The translations under genes were made by a program, and so were the position numbers. A DNA stretch of 64,000 nucleotides from Bolinopsis microptera (Eukaryota; Ctenophora; Tentaculata; Lobata; Bolinopsidae). Where the stretch lies: positions 3,629,460 to 3,693,459 of the forward strand of contig NC_087083.1 of NCBI RefSeq assembly GCF_026151205.1, read 5' to 3'. Each line of letters opens with the position of its first letter. The first letter of the stretch is position 1. Shown here piece by piece: positions 58,601 through 63,922 of the stretch. Under the pieces are notes generated by a model. It was not told the origin of the DNA. It worked only from the letters and a program-made list of their open reading frames with translations, and searched no databases.

Positions 58601-61600
58601 CCTAGTGTTGGTTACCACGATCTAGACCTGTTTGAGCTGCATTGCTTTGTAGCAGAGTGTGGGGGCCCGGACACTGTCACACAGAATATGAAGTGGAGGT
58701 CTATATGTGCTCAGGTTTGTCGAGATAGTAGTGTAACTATGGTTACTAGTAGTGTAATTATGGTAACTAGTAGTGTAACTATGGTTACTAGTAATGTAAC
58801 TATAGTTACTAGAAGTGTAACTATAGAATATGAATGGAGATATCTTCTTGAATATCACTGTGTTTGTCGCTTGTTTTGACTCAATACCTAAAGATTCTCC
58901 TTTCTGAGGAGTTAATCCCTAACTAATATATATACAAAATAATATAAGCTCTACTTTAAATTAATATTATTGATTATTTCCTAGATCTTGTAGCTCTAGT
59001 TTAATAGAAGTTCTCCCACCAGATGAACATATTAAACATCCCTCCAAGTGGCTCTCACACAGTGAAGAATGCTTACTGTAGATACGTACTACCCTTCTTG
59101 GAGCAGTGGGACGGCAAATCCAAAAGGAGGTCCTCTATTTGCGAGGTAACTTGTTAATTAGCTCTATTTGCGAGGTAACTTAACCTGTTAATTACTAATT
59201 AGCTCTATTTGCGAGGAAACTTGTTAATTAGCTCTATTTGCGAGGTAACTTGTTAATTAGCTCTATTTGCGAGGTAACTTAACCTGTTAATTACTAATTA
59301 GCTCTATTTGCGAGGTAACTTGTTAATTAGCTCTCCAGAAATACCCACTTACATGTTTCATATTATATCAATTATTTTTCATATTTCGGGCAAATTGTAC
59401 TGTGGGCTACGGTATTTTATTTTATCTAGACTCAACAAAAATGTGGAGAATGTAGATGTGTGACATATATTCTATGTAGAGTACAGAGGAAGGTGGAAAG
59501 AAGAGAGGTAGGGTCAGTACGCCGCTATCCAAGGAACGAGGCACCCCTACAACGCCTCTCTCACAGGGCACCCCTTCTACGCCTCTCTCACAGGGCACTC
59601 CGTGCAGTAAAGGAAGAAGGAACAGTGTAAAGGATCAGGATGGAGAGAGTGCTGCTAGCAGTGATTATACCGGTCAGTATAAAAACAACTTGCAGTATTT
59701 CCTCTGATAAGTTAACTGTATTATGGTATAGTTTTAATACTTTCAACACTTATCAAATAATTTGAGGCTCTTAATATGTAGTTTATTTACGAAGGATTCA
59801 AGCCTAACATTGTGTGTTTCCCTTAGTGTCCAAATGAAATATAGTCTAAACATTAGTTATATAAACAAGTTAACCTCTTCTCAGATTATGAACAAATGAA
59901 ATATAGTCTATACATAAGTTATAAACAAGTCCTCTCAGATTATGAACAAATGAAATATAGTCTAAACATAAGTTATAAACAAGTTAACCTCTTCTCAGAT
60001 TATGAACAAATGCCACACATACACAAGTACTCTCTCGGTCAGAGAGTGAAGGTGTTGTACGGGGCCCCTAAAGCGTGTGGGAGCTACGAGGCAAAGATAA
60101 ACGACAAAAATGTGGACAGTCGCACAGACCTGCCAATATACCACATACACTATACAGGCTGGAATACCAGGTTAGACTAGCTGCCAATATACCACATACA
60201 CTATACAGGCTGGAATACCAGGTTAGACTAGGAATAGATATAGAATATATAATATACTGGTGTTTATTATAAAGTTAATGGTGTAGTGCGGGGGGGGGGG
60301 GGGTTCTCTACAAAAGTATAGTGACCCCCTCCGCCCCCCCCCCCCCCCCCCCCCCCCCCCCGGCCCCCCGCCCCTGTGTAGTACAAGGTATTGAAATGAT
60401 GAATAGATATTGTCTATTCATACCTGCTGCTTTATTAAACTCTAACTTAGTGTTTGCCACATTTACACATGTAGTAGTATAGTGAACCCCCCTATACTTT
60501 GCCACATTTACACATGTAGTAATATAGTGAACCCCCCTATACTTTGCCACATTTACACGTCTCATAGCTCTCTGTTTTCAGATACGACGAGTGGATCACT
60601 GAGGACAGTATCGCTTCATTAGTGACCAGGTCTAACAAGAAGAAGGGAACCTTATTGGATCCTGCTAAAGATGTCAAAGTAATTTCCGAAATATTATTTT
60701 ATATTTTACAACCGTGCACTAGAGCCCCAGTAAAGTTAGGGCTGTGGTTAGGAGAAGAGTCCTTGGTTCGTGCCCAGTGCCCACGACCATCGACCATCCT
60801 CAGCACAGAAATTAACTGAGGGTCTGCCCACACTACGCCTCTATTCCCCGAATGTCTGTCCACACTACGCCATGTGGTGACGGGCCACATGGCGTGGGTC
60901 AAAAAAACCGGATTCACACAACGAGGCACGTAGTGTGGGCAGAGCTCCCGCCAGTTGGCGTGGAAACTCTCGGGGAATTCTGGCACGGATTTTTACCCTA
61001 ACTTTCCACAAATGAAACTCTGACTCACTGTATAGCAGACCCCCGGCCCCCCCTCGGTACCCCCGACCCCCCCCCCCCCCCCCCCCCCCCTTGGAACCCC
61101 TCGGCCCCCCCTCGGAACCCCCCCCTCGGAACCCACCGAGCTCTACTCTTAAATGAAAACTCCCTCAGAACGTGCCTAATCGTCGGAAGATAGTTCCCAA
61201 GTACAAGAAGTATAAGAAACAGCAGTCTGCCAGCGAGACAAGTTCAGACGACAAGAATAGTCTGCCGGCTAGCGAGTGTAGTGAGCCGGAACTAGACAAA
61301 CAGGTACAGTCCTAGTAACCATAGTAACGCTACTAGTAACCATAGTAACGCTACTAGTAACCATAGTTACACTACTAGTAACCATAGTTACACTACTAAT
61401 AACCATAGTAACACTACTAGTAACCATAGTAACGCTACTAGTAACCATAGTTACGCTACTAGTAACCGTAGTTACGCTACTAGTAACCATAGTTACACTA
61501 CTAGTAACCATAGTTACGCTACTAGTAACCATAGTTACGCTACTAGTAACCTGGTAACCATAGTTACACTACTAGTAACCATAGTAACGCTACTAGTAAC

Positions 61601-63922
61601 CATAGTTACGCTACTAGTAACCTGGTAACCATAGTTACGCTACTAGTAACCATAGTTATGCTACTAGTAATCATAGTTAAACGCTAATAAAACAAGAATG
61701 AGATAAGATGGATCAGCCTACAAATAAGCTTGAAATAATGTTCAGGAAGATCTGCCTGAAATCAAACAAGAGCCAATGGAAGAAGAGGAAGAAGAGGAGG
61801 AAGAAGAAGAGGAGGAGAAAGAGGAGAGGGCAGCCTCCCCGCTCTACCAGCCAACTGTTAAGGTCGAGAGCTCTGTTGTCACTGGAGATGTGACTTCTTC
61901 TCAGGTTTTTACAAATCCGGCGGTTTTTCTGACCCCGAATTGTTACCCCGGTGTACAAACATAGTTACTGAATACTGAATACTGAATACTGAATACTGAA
62001 TACTGAAAAATACTGAATACTGAATACTAAATACTAAATACTGAATACTGAAAAATACTGAATACTGAAAAATACTGAATACTGAATACTGAAAAATACT
62101 GAATACTGAATACTGAATACTGAATACTGAATACTGAATACTGAATACTGAATACTGAATACTGAATACTAAAAAATACTGAATACTGAATACTGAAAAA
62201 TACTGAATAATGAATACTGAAAAATACTGAATACTGAATACTGAAAAATACTGAATACTGAATACTGAAAACTGAAAAATACTGAATACTGAAAAATACT
62301 GAATACTGAATACTGAAAAATACTGAATACTGAATACTGAAAAATACTGAATACTGATATCTTCAGCCGTCTGACGAGAAGTTGTTGTGTGAGGAGACCT
62401 TTGAAGACGTGATAGACACAGCAGTAACATCAACTCAACAACCTGACCTCTCTCGTCAACCGGTGAGCTTTGCCTCCCCTCGCTGCCCATTCCTCGCTCC
62501 CTCCTCTCTCTTTCTCTCCCCCTCCCTGTCCTTCCTTTCCTCGCTCCCTCCTCTTTCTTTCTCTCCCCCTGCCTTTCCTTTCCTCCCTTCCTCCTCTCTC
62601 TTTCTCTCCCCCTCCCTGCCTTTCCTTTCCTCCATCCCTCCTCTCTCTTTCTCTCCCCTCCTTGCCCTTCCTTTCCTCCCTCCATCCTCTCTCTTTCTCT
62701 CCCCCCTCCCTGTGCTGTTTCACGTCGAATCATCTCCCTCCCTACCCACTTTAACGTCGTATCCTAGGTGAGCGGTACATCACGTCCGCAAGAATGGTGT
62801 GGCCCTGTGAGCGGTACATCACGTCCGCAAGAATGGTGTGGCCCTGTGAGCGGTACATCACGTCCGCAAGAATGGTGCGGCCCAGCTACATCACGTCCGC
62901 AAGAATGGTGCGGCCCTGTGAGCGGTACATCACGTCCGCAAGAATGGTGCGGCCCAGTAAGCGGTTCATCACGTCCGCAAGAATGGTGTGGCCCAGTGGA
63001 AGAGGACAAGGCTAAAGAAGAAGCAGCTGCAATCCTAATGACTTTTCCTAGTAAGCCGTCCTTTCAGTAAAATAGAAACAGCATCTGCTTGGATTTTTAA
63101 CGAATGCTGGGTGTGAATTGTAGTGACATTTTGAATATTGATGCTCTTGCGCACACAAGTATTGAGAATGTTGATAAGAGATAACACTTCAGGTACGTTT
63201 GCGATGAAGCCCGGTCCAATGACAGGACCTTGTGTAACCCCCGGACACATCCTCCCGCCTCATCTTCAGCTCACTTACCAGTTCCCCACAGTCAGTACAG
63301 CTTTTATTTTAGCTTTTATTGGACTTTAATTTTCTGAATATTTGCTAAAAATTATTAGCAAAAAATTAGAAATAACTGATATCGTAAAATTAGGAAAATT
63401 AAAATAATAAATAATTATATATAATGTGTTAAAATAATAACGTATTGTATATACTGTGTTAAAATAATAACTAATTATATAATGTGTTAAAATAATAACT
63501 AATTATTAAATGTGTTAAAATAATAACTAATTATATATAATGTGTTAAAATAATAACTAATTATTAAATGTGTTAAAATAATAACTAATTGTATATAATG
63601 TGTTAAAATAATAACTAATTGTGTTTAAATGTGTTAAAATAATAACTAATTATATAATGTTTTAAAATAATAACTAATTATATAATGTTTTAAAATAATA
63701 ACTAATTATATAATGTTTTAAAATAATAACTAATTATATAATGTGTTAAAATAATAGCTAATTGTATTTAAATGTGTTAAAATAATAGCTAATTATATAA
63801 TGTGTTCCAGCTGCAGGGAGTGTCCCCTACCAAAGAACAGGTGCTGATAACGAGCAGTACGGGAGTTCCCACCCAATACCTGGCCACCACCACCACCCGT
63901 ACTACCACACTACCTGCTGCAG
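35774..63922 (+). CDS. ARID4: ARID4 (RBBP1) homologue, 20 coding exons, continues past window
   Basis: Exons, all phase-consistent with GT-AG borders: 35774-35779 (ATG TCG, tentative), 36449-36544, 36815-36883, 37077-37164, 53714-53793, 54135-54238, 54477-54650, 54826-54932, 56806-56961, 58581-58714, 59023-59145, 59480-59672, 59999-60170, 60582-60678, 61169-61303, 61746-61904, 62367-62462, 62768-63050, 63193-63290, 63811-63922. Order of domains is that of ARID4A/B: N-terminal Tudor region ([16 protein letters not shown], then [14 protein letters not shown]), RBB1NT-like part, ARID, chromobarrel (YGWN.RYDEWI type). ARID4 proteins bind methylated histone tails and the retinoblastoma/SIN3-HDAC complex in the nucleus. 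The gene spans at least 28 kb, mostly because intron 4 is 16.5 kb. The last exon ends with a donor, so more coding sequence follows. Confidence 0.9.
35860..35881. repeat. (AT)n microsatellite
   Basis: About 11 TA units in the first ARID4 intron. Confidence 0.9.
36262..36447. repeat. 32-bp minisatellite abutting an ARID4 acceptor
   Basis: Six units with TGGTTACTATACACATATTTGC; the last unit's ATTTGC is the start of the ATTTGCAG acceptor of exon 2. Confidence 0.9.
36449..37164 (+). CDS. ARID4: ARID4 exons 2-4: N-terminal Tudor region
   Basis: Exon 2 encodes [20 protein letters not shown] and a basic end, nearly identical to the start of vertebrate ARID4A ([19 protein letters not shown]). Exon 3 gives the linker with [11 protein letters not shown], exon 4 the [19 protein letters not shown] strand ending TYTV, which continues in exon 5 as [12 protein letters not shown]. 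Introns are 270 and 193 bp. Confidence 0.92.
37683..37755 (-). repeat. tRNA-like SINE head
   Basis: On minus, CCTTAATGGTATAGCACC (A-box-like) and a perfect T-arm GTGGGTTCAATTCCCAC. No pairing acceptor stem. Sits at the edge of a 16-bp satellite that repeats its D-arm. Confidence 0.6.
37735..38562. repeat. 16-bp satellite ACCATTTAGGTGCTAT
   Basis: About 40 units, with a unique interruption at 37820-37970. The reverse complement of the unit (CCTAAATGGTATAGCA) equals the D-arm/A-box of the adjacent tRNA-like sequence, so the array appears to have grown from it. Confidence 0.85.
38555..38650. repeat. Two-copy 45-bp direct repeat
   Basis: GGGGACGTCATTAATTGAG followed by GCCGACCTGTTTAAT occurs twice (38558 and 38607). 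Confidence 0.8.
39254..39320. repeat. 30-bp minisatellite, left remnant
   Basis: Two units with GCTATGTTAGTAAACTATTT, the same as the array at 43795-44095. The LINE at 39.4-43.8 kb lies between the two parts. Confidence 0.85.
39412..41540 (-). CDS. LINE reverse transcriptase, frameshifted
   Basis: Minus-strand frames 41567-40941, 40993-39695 and 39702-39412 together cover one non-LTR RT with two frame changes at the overlaps. Blocks seen: [35 protein letters not shown], the [13 protein letters not shown] block, [10 protein letters not shown], and catalytic YSDDID at about 40199-40216; the C-terminal part has [13 protein letters not shown]. It belongs with the endonuclease ORF at 42731-43786, from which it is separated by a plus-strand insert. 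Clade not assigned. Confidence 0.85.
41566..42426 (+). CDS. LINE ORF1-like protein (coiled coil plus RRM-like block)
   Basis: 286 aa from the ATG at 41566. The middle is a coiled-coil stretch ([28 protein letters not shown]), followed by [19 protein letters not shown] and VVRLGKKK, the pattern of ORF1 proteins of many CR1/L2-like LINEs, then [17 protein letters not shown]. No zinc knuckle. It is intact and lies on the opposite strand between the endonuclease and RT parts of another LINE, so it came in as a separate insertion or by rearrangement. A domesticated host gene is the less likely reading. Confidence 0.65.
   Translation: MEKMDLESINYRWDEIYSWSKEQLRNFGKPYGKMTDIADPKFAKSVNKPELVGICSRSYEYIGYLMDTVESYRNCCTTLQAKLIQNQETLISVQQELSQCQSEKLESMKKIVETSVADSVKEEIKTYSAIVSNSQTVTAPVICPEALKNVVKTVVAEEDRSRNLLVFGLPEEEQEELEVRIGEVLEEIGQKPKVEVVRLGKKKTSTCTRPVKVCLTSSLIVHQILANARKLRQSAKFKTVFLSPDRSLEQREARKELIASMRAKALAEPDKKFYIKEGQIFSCSRN
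42731..43786 (-). CDS. LINE apurinic-like endonuclease (5' part of split ORF2)
   Basis: 351 aa with endonuclease/exonuclease/phosphatase motifs in order: [21 protein letters not shown] (catalytic Glu), [20 protein letters not shown], the QIDYILC block and ISDHRLVI. The frame stops at 42731 where the plus-strand ORF1-like insert begins; the RT follows at 41.54 kb and below. Confidence 0.85.
   Translation of the reverse strand: MTSDDVKHIGRSRETQFTPAAASNPLLIVPKLLPLSLILALATFNVRGLSKEVDQHILGRDCTQYKLDVIALQETKITQPFEAMLPCGNKLIIIEQKDACYAGLGFVVSKRLVPYIVQYHRVSDRVAWIDFRLPVKHGEPVMFRAVNVYCPTNTKSELRPEIVRKVYKQVSSAIVIPSRYELFVMGDFNGRLGKLDDSDYVNGVSDYVGRHGMGKRNHNGHYLLNFMCRNDLFAANTAFLHRASHRTTYEGLVNVKDQSGKKRKVFTQIDYILCKRRSKCLLRDARSHNGMVFISDHRLVICKIELSKRPLFYAKAPKRPKMFDTRRLTSDPDCKRAYEHDIASRLSTVIP
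43795..44095. repeat. 30-bp minisatellite CTATGTTAGTAAACTATTT...
   Basis: About ten 30-bp units. The edge of the array supplies the stop codon of the zinc-finger gene (44073-44075). Related single units at 46110-46155. Confidence 0.92.
44073..45150 (-). CDS. C2H2 zinc-finger protein, three exons, antisense in ARID4 intron 4
   Basis: Exons 44514-45150, 44287-44379 and 44073-44203 join in phase (GT-AG) to give 286 aa. Exon 1 holds four fingers: [12 protein letters not shown]...[16 protein letters not shown]...[16 protein letters not shown]...HMAAKH and a degenerate VMCPAVTC...HVDRGSC, followed by an acidic run ([14 protein letters not shown]). Exons 2-3 are Ser/Thr-rich without a known domain. 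The TAG stop comes from the first unit of the 30-bp minisatellite. Probably a nuclear DNA-binding protein; no orthologue recognised. CTCACTCAATTAG ends one base before the ATG. Exons 2 and 3 are predicted by phase and splice sites only. Confidence 0.75.
45367..45421. repeat. Perfect 55-bp palindrome
   Basis: Arms of 27 bp (start AGAAACATATATGAAAC, end TTTCATATATGTTTCT) around a single T. No flanking duplication seen. Confidence 0.95.
45565..45897. repeat. Two-copy tandem duplication, about 164 bp
   Basis: AACTACAGAATAACAGATT to AGTTCTAGTCACT occurs twice head to tail with only two or three differences. Its CTCCACCTCGGTTGAG motif also has relatives at 45450 and 45930. Confidence 0.9.
46565..46618. 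repeat. Very long G-run (about 50 bp)
   Basis: Two G homopolymers broken only by TT. Length is likely inexact in the assembly. Confidence 0.9.
46619..47460. other. Intron 4 sequence, no gene seen
   Basis: AT-rich, no repeat or ORF of note apart from GCGCGCACAATTGCGCGC near 47190. Confidence 0.4.
47852..51382 (-). CDS. LINE ORF2: endonuclease and reverse transcriptase, intact
   Basis: 1176 aa. Residues 1-170 include hydrophobic stretches (about 47-70, 97-110, 142-163) ending in [10 protein letters not shown], which recalls the 2A-like NPGP ends found at CR1/L2 ORF2 N-termini, but the upstream DxE is missing. The APE endonuclease follows: VYFQNVQGL (about 188), ILNETW with catalytic Glu 232, [10 protein letters not shown], and SDHFPI near 50098-50111. 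The RT has [64 protein letters not shown] and YADDT at about 48766-48783. Starts 83 bp after the ORF1 stop. Confidence 0.93.
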   Translation of the reverse strand: MIDLVTYRFRVGVFSGNSFARAIKHQNRRRGTGSIFDILDSCIDPSFFLYIFYVLFICHFSLIIITSAGVSGLAFSRVTYDCRAFVPTYPVPNLCRYFTVYFLLHLANMYYFRNDYSFDGLYNFCHVTIYRNLNFLSTGRAGIALTGCIIWLFLLNGILIVFVNPGIVNPGPPPIDIRLGNSKVLNVYFQNVQGLIPFGELNNAHPMLDNTKCLELSTYFNEANIDIAILNETWFKNSIADSEFLHPDKYKIFRSDRSKKTHPPDPSNPTRFRRNGGGVMIAVRADLQLSSKEIRLKEGAEILAVEFTTSTGIKFVICTCYRVGTLGFANHEKILGSLKTLLRRRGLSKVFILGDFNLTGVSWSTLAGSCPIEQIFVESFVDLGLRQCVLTPTHCKGKILDLLLTNSESNISDLMVGERDSVCKSDHFPINFKINIKVNRKKPVKRMCYNYKNVNWERLNHELRHTDWNVLLNGTEPEIGWKKFKEKLFNITDKFIKKCSVKTDGQDPWFDSECYDAWRKKIRLHKDRHKSDRAQIAFSLARKNFKNVVAQKMRETLNESDDSALVTKKFWSYVKSKTASQRIPEFVSYKGIVRNCPEDQANLFNGFFFEQFSEASLYDIDIDYSNDWRFDIAFDHQRVRKILSNINPNKAYGPDGIHGKLLKNCAVGLAYPLSLLFHSCYNIGTLPREWKLGHVVPIYKKGDKHEVSNYRPISLTCLITKVLERIIKDELLALTNGMINDKQHGFRAERSCATNLVGLCDSLALSLNENMRTDVVYFDFAKAFDSVNHDLILFKLKSKFGIDGRLLKFITDYLRDRQQQVLISGKFSSMRNAQSGVPQGSILGPLLFIMFIDDISVGISPGTQLSLYADDTKIWREIVSESDILRLQKDIDYLHDWSLSNKMRFHPDKCKVLTVAGRISETVSLLSVLPLFNFVYSMGRIALDYVDHEKDLGVFVTKNLDWQDQCSKVLSKANQKLGMARRNCYFVQDVNRRRVLYLTLMRSQFEHCSVIWRPVTKSQISKLEGLQKRAIKWILREEYMSYPPSTYIQKCRQLKIMPIEDRFDFLDLIFFFKIVKQHIPVTLPSYLQPYQGHSRLRNSHMDPLCFVSSILPRASSNAFAKNFYFRTHSKWNHIPLDIREIETISEFKSKLTSYMWDKIMPEDFDYDLDFSLETEM
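51466..52968 (-). CDS. LINE ORF1: AlkB-like dioxygenase fused to SGNH hydrolase
   Basis: Open for 500 codons; the likely start is Met46 (ATG at 52831-52833). Residues about 80-272 match the AlkB family: [19 protein letters not shown] with the HxD iron ligands H186 and D188, [31 protein letters not shown] with third ligand H246, and RYSLSFRAI with R265 (2-oxoglutarate) and R271. Residues 305-490 are an SGNH hydrolase: LVAGDSF (Ser313), the ENVAQGG Gly block, SVGTND (Asn369) and NGIHPN (His471); the usual Asp three residues before His is Asn. Esterase ORF1 is known in CR1; the dioxygenase half would be expected to demethylate nucleic acid, perhaps the element's RNA. All metal and cofactor residues are present. 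Confidence 0.88.
   Translation of the reverse strand: MYHYPFSLALSPSGSVQCCVWLPTLGCYGWFPGKLCCQTRQSLIIMINLEEIFDYVKAASIEDLQNILNCVQNELPKREGKVDNFVLHLEDFCGDDVLLDAVWVECGSLKMNPGGRNKAQTAWLCSQDQAYTYPDTNPVHSPQDISSFPNIKRLLSLVNSSTEITGPLDSCLVIKYNNNQASTSLHRDDETLIDQEKSICSFSLGCERTLEFYEGTKKNPKCAKAIRMKNNSLVVMRPGTQQNLKHQVRAELATGTEGDGQDQVRYSLSFRAIVKTGSQASSETNSASETSTPACGIKVKEPVQKVTLVAGDSFAQRLDSDKLGKGKVKVENVAQGGAKMDKVQKQLEDYSAAHPDVQVDKLLISVGTNDIRRVEDVGIVRGPLKQLFSKICQLFPNCKVYVQSLLPLPLTSDDDRLTNKRIIDFNRILYNECVFRRFFFMDVFYPFTKFKRTYKEPVRRFDPLFESNGIHPNPQKGMGVLARSYIRAIHSRYFNPFVYQ
53273..53713. other. End of ARID4 intron 4
   Basis: Contains a duplicated AACAATGTACTTGTATATA and a short GCAGCAAGGTTTGTG repeat. No gene. Confidence 0.5.
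53714..54932 (+). CDS. ARID4: ARID4 exons 5-8: end of Tudor region and RBB1NT-like part
   Basis: Exon 5 (53714-53793) gives [12 protein letters not shown] and the AKHFNEEW end; exon 6 (54135-54238) gives [17 protein letters not shown], closely matching vertebrate LDQLPLTNPEHFGTPVI, and a basic KKQRKRRKV stretch. Exon 7 (54477-54650) has [17 protein letters not shown] and [10 protein letters not shown]; exon 8 (54826-54932) continues [13 protein letters not shown], the equivalent of the KFYSIARKDIKEVD segment. The exon 7 donor with its flank is duplicated 60 bp downstream. Confidence 0.9.
53868..54008. repeat. 15-bp minisatellite AGAGTCTTACACCGT
   Basis: About nine units in ARID4 intron 5. 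Confidence 0.9.
54953..55193. repeat. CTCCTTACT/CTCTTCACT array
   Basis: About 9-bp units, starting 20 bp after the exon 8 donor. Confidence 0.9.
55265..56355 (-). mobile_element. 5'-truncated LINE (RT C-terminal half) in ARID4 intron 8
   Basis: The minus frame 56137-55298 encodes the tail of a non-LTR RT ([65 protein letters not shown]). In another frame just upstream (56138-56340) lie [13 protein letters not shown] and DYADDMS, so there is one frameshift next to the catalytic box. The 3' end has ACTTACTTACTTAC units, as seen in RTE-like elements. Confidence 0.85.
56806..59145 (+). CDS. ARID4: ARID4 exons 9-11: ARID DNA-binding domain
   Basis: Exon 9 (56806-56961) ends [17 protein letters not shown], exon 10 (58581-58714) continues [20 protein letters not shown] and [20 protein letters not shown], exon 11 (59023-59145) gives [20 protein letters not shown] and LPFLEQW. 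This is the helix order of an ARID (GTPI.K.PVLGYKDLNLFKL, GG-D, W..I, S....K..Y..YL in ARID4A). The domain is split by introns of 1619 and 308 bp. Confidence 0.92.
57134..58570. repeat. 22-bp minisatellite TTACCACGACATGTTATCTCCC
   Basis: About 65 units (first part of unit TTACCACGACATG, then TTATCTCCC, TCATCTCCC or TTATATCCC) filling ARID4 intron 9 up to 10 bp before the exon 10 acceptor. Because 22 is not a multiple of three, all three plus frames stay open with the same peptide, so no protein is inferred. Confidence 0.95.
58727..58835. repeat. 21-bp minisatellite GTAACTATGGTTACTAGTAGT (ARID4 intron 10)
   Basis: About five units starting 12 bp after the exon 10 donor. Reverse complement of the array in intron 15. 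Confidence 0.9.
59131..59335. repeat. Array copying an exon end and its donor
   Basis: CTCTATTTGCGAG|GTAACTT (end of exon 11 plus donor) recurs six times within 200 bp with AACCTGTTAATTACTAATTAG spacers. Confidence 0.92.
59480..60678 (+). CDS. ARID4: ARID4 exons 12-14: linker and chromobarrel domain
   Basis: Exon 12 (59480-59672) is a Ser/Thr/Pro linker with the internal repeat TPLSQGTP. Exon 13 (59999-60170) begins [20 protein letters not shown] and ends [12 protein letters not shown]; exon 14 (60582-60678) continues [13 protein letters not shown]. Together they match the ARID4 chromobarrel (GTKVKVKYGRGK..., YLVHYYGWNVRYDEWV), including the aromatic residues that read methyl-lysine. Confidence 0.92.
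59826..60000. repeat. Three-copy repeat of an acceptor plus exon start
   Basis: CTCAGATTATGAACAAATG occurs at about 59882, 59935 and 59994. The reading frame is open through all copies, so any of the three acceptors gives an in-frame exon 13. Confidence 0.9.
60132..60225. repeat. Duplicated exon 13 end and donor
   Basis: CTGCCAATATACCACATAC to CCAGGTTAGACTAG occurs twice (first copy coding). Use of the second donor would add an in-frame stop. Confidence 0.9.
60288..60565. repeat. G/C-runs and 45-bp repeat in ARID4 intron 13
   Basis: G-run at 60290, C-run at 60330-60360, then TTTGCCACATTTACACATG/ATAGTGAACCCCCCTATAC units. Confidence 0.85.
61020..61135. repeat. C-run with CCCCTCGGAACCC units
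   Basis: C-rich, low complexity, intron 14, just upstream of exon 15. Confidence 0.85.
61169..63922 (+). CDS. ARID4: ARID4 exons 15-20: charged region, SUMO-site-like motifs and repeat exon
   Basis: Exon 15 (61169-61303) is basic ([13 protein letters not shown]) then acidic/Ser-rich. Exon 16 (61746-61904) has EIKQEP and TVKVES, both psi-K-x-E SUMO acceptor types, around a run of about 17 Glu. Exon 17 (62367-62462) is acidic. Exon 18 (62768-63050) holds six copies of [13 protein letters not shown] (one shortened by two residues). Exons 19-20 (63193-63290, 63811-63922) are Pro/Thr-rich with no domain seen. All joins keep phase. Exon 19 uses a weak-looking GTCAGT donor, the same as exon 12. Confidence 0.8.
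61309..61680. repeat. 21-bp minisatellite TAGTAACCATAGTTACGCTAC (ARID4 intron 15)
   Basis: About 17 units beginning 5 bp after the exon 15 donor. Inverted relative to the intron 10 array. Units with GTAACCATAGTAAC fit the RFX X-box consensus. Confidence 0.92.
61964..62358. repeat. (TGAATAC)n heptamer array (ARID4 intron 16)
   Basis: About 50 units with TGAAAAATAC variants, ending 8 bp before the exon 17 acceptor. Confidence 0.95.
62475..62712. repeat. Polypyrimidine array (ARID4 intron 17)
   Basis: Six units of about 40 bp with CTCTCTCTTTCTCTCCCC and CCTTTCCTCCCT. Confidence 0.9.
62768..62999 (+). repeat. 39-bp coding repeat in ARID4 exon 18
   Basis: Six in-frame units starting GTGAGCGGTACATCACGTCC. 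Each unit start looks like a splice donor (CCT|GTGAGC) and equals the exon 17 donor. Confidence 0.9.
63365..63802. repeat. 27-bp minisatellite TGTGTTAAAATAATAACTAA (ARID4 intron 19)
   Basis: About 16 units with TTATATAA/TTGTATATAA variants; the last TAATGTGTT runs into the TTCCAG acceptor. Confidence 0.92.

Noticed and set aside
57097-58879. Long open frames in all three plus frames over the 22-bp array ([12 protein letters not shown] type)
   Set aside because: A 22-bp unit without stops keeps every frame open and gives the same peptide in each; the array lies inside ARID4 intron 9. Only 58581-58714 is taken as coding.
61909-62733. Minus-strand ORFs rich in YFSVFSIQ and RERER
   Set aside because: They cover the heptamer and polypyrimidine arrays of ARID4 introns, opposite to real exons.
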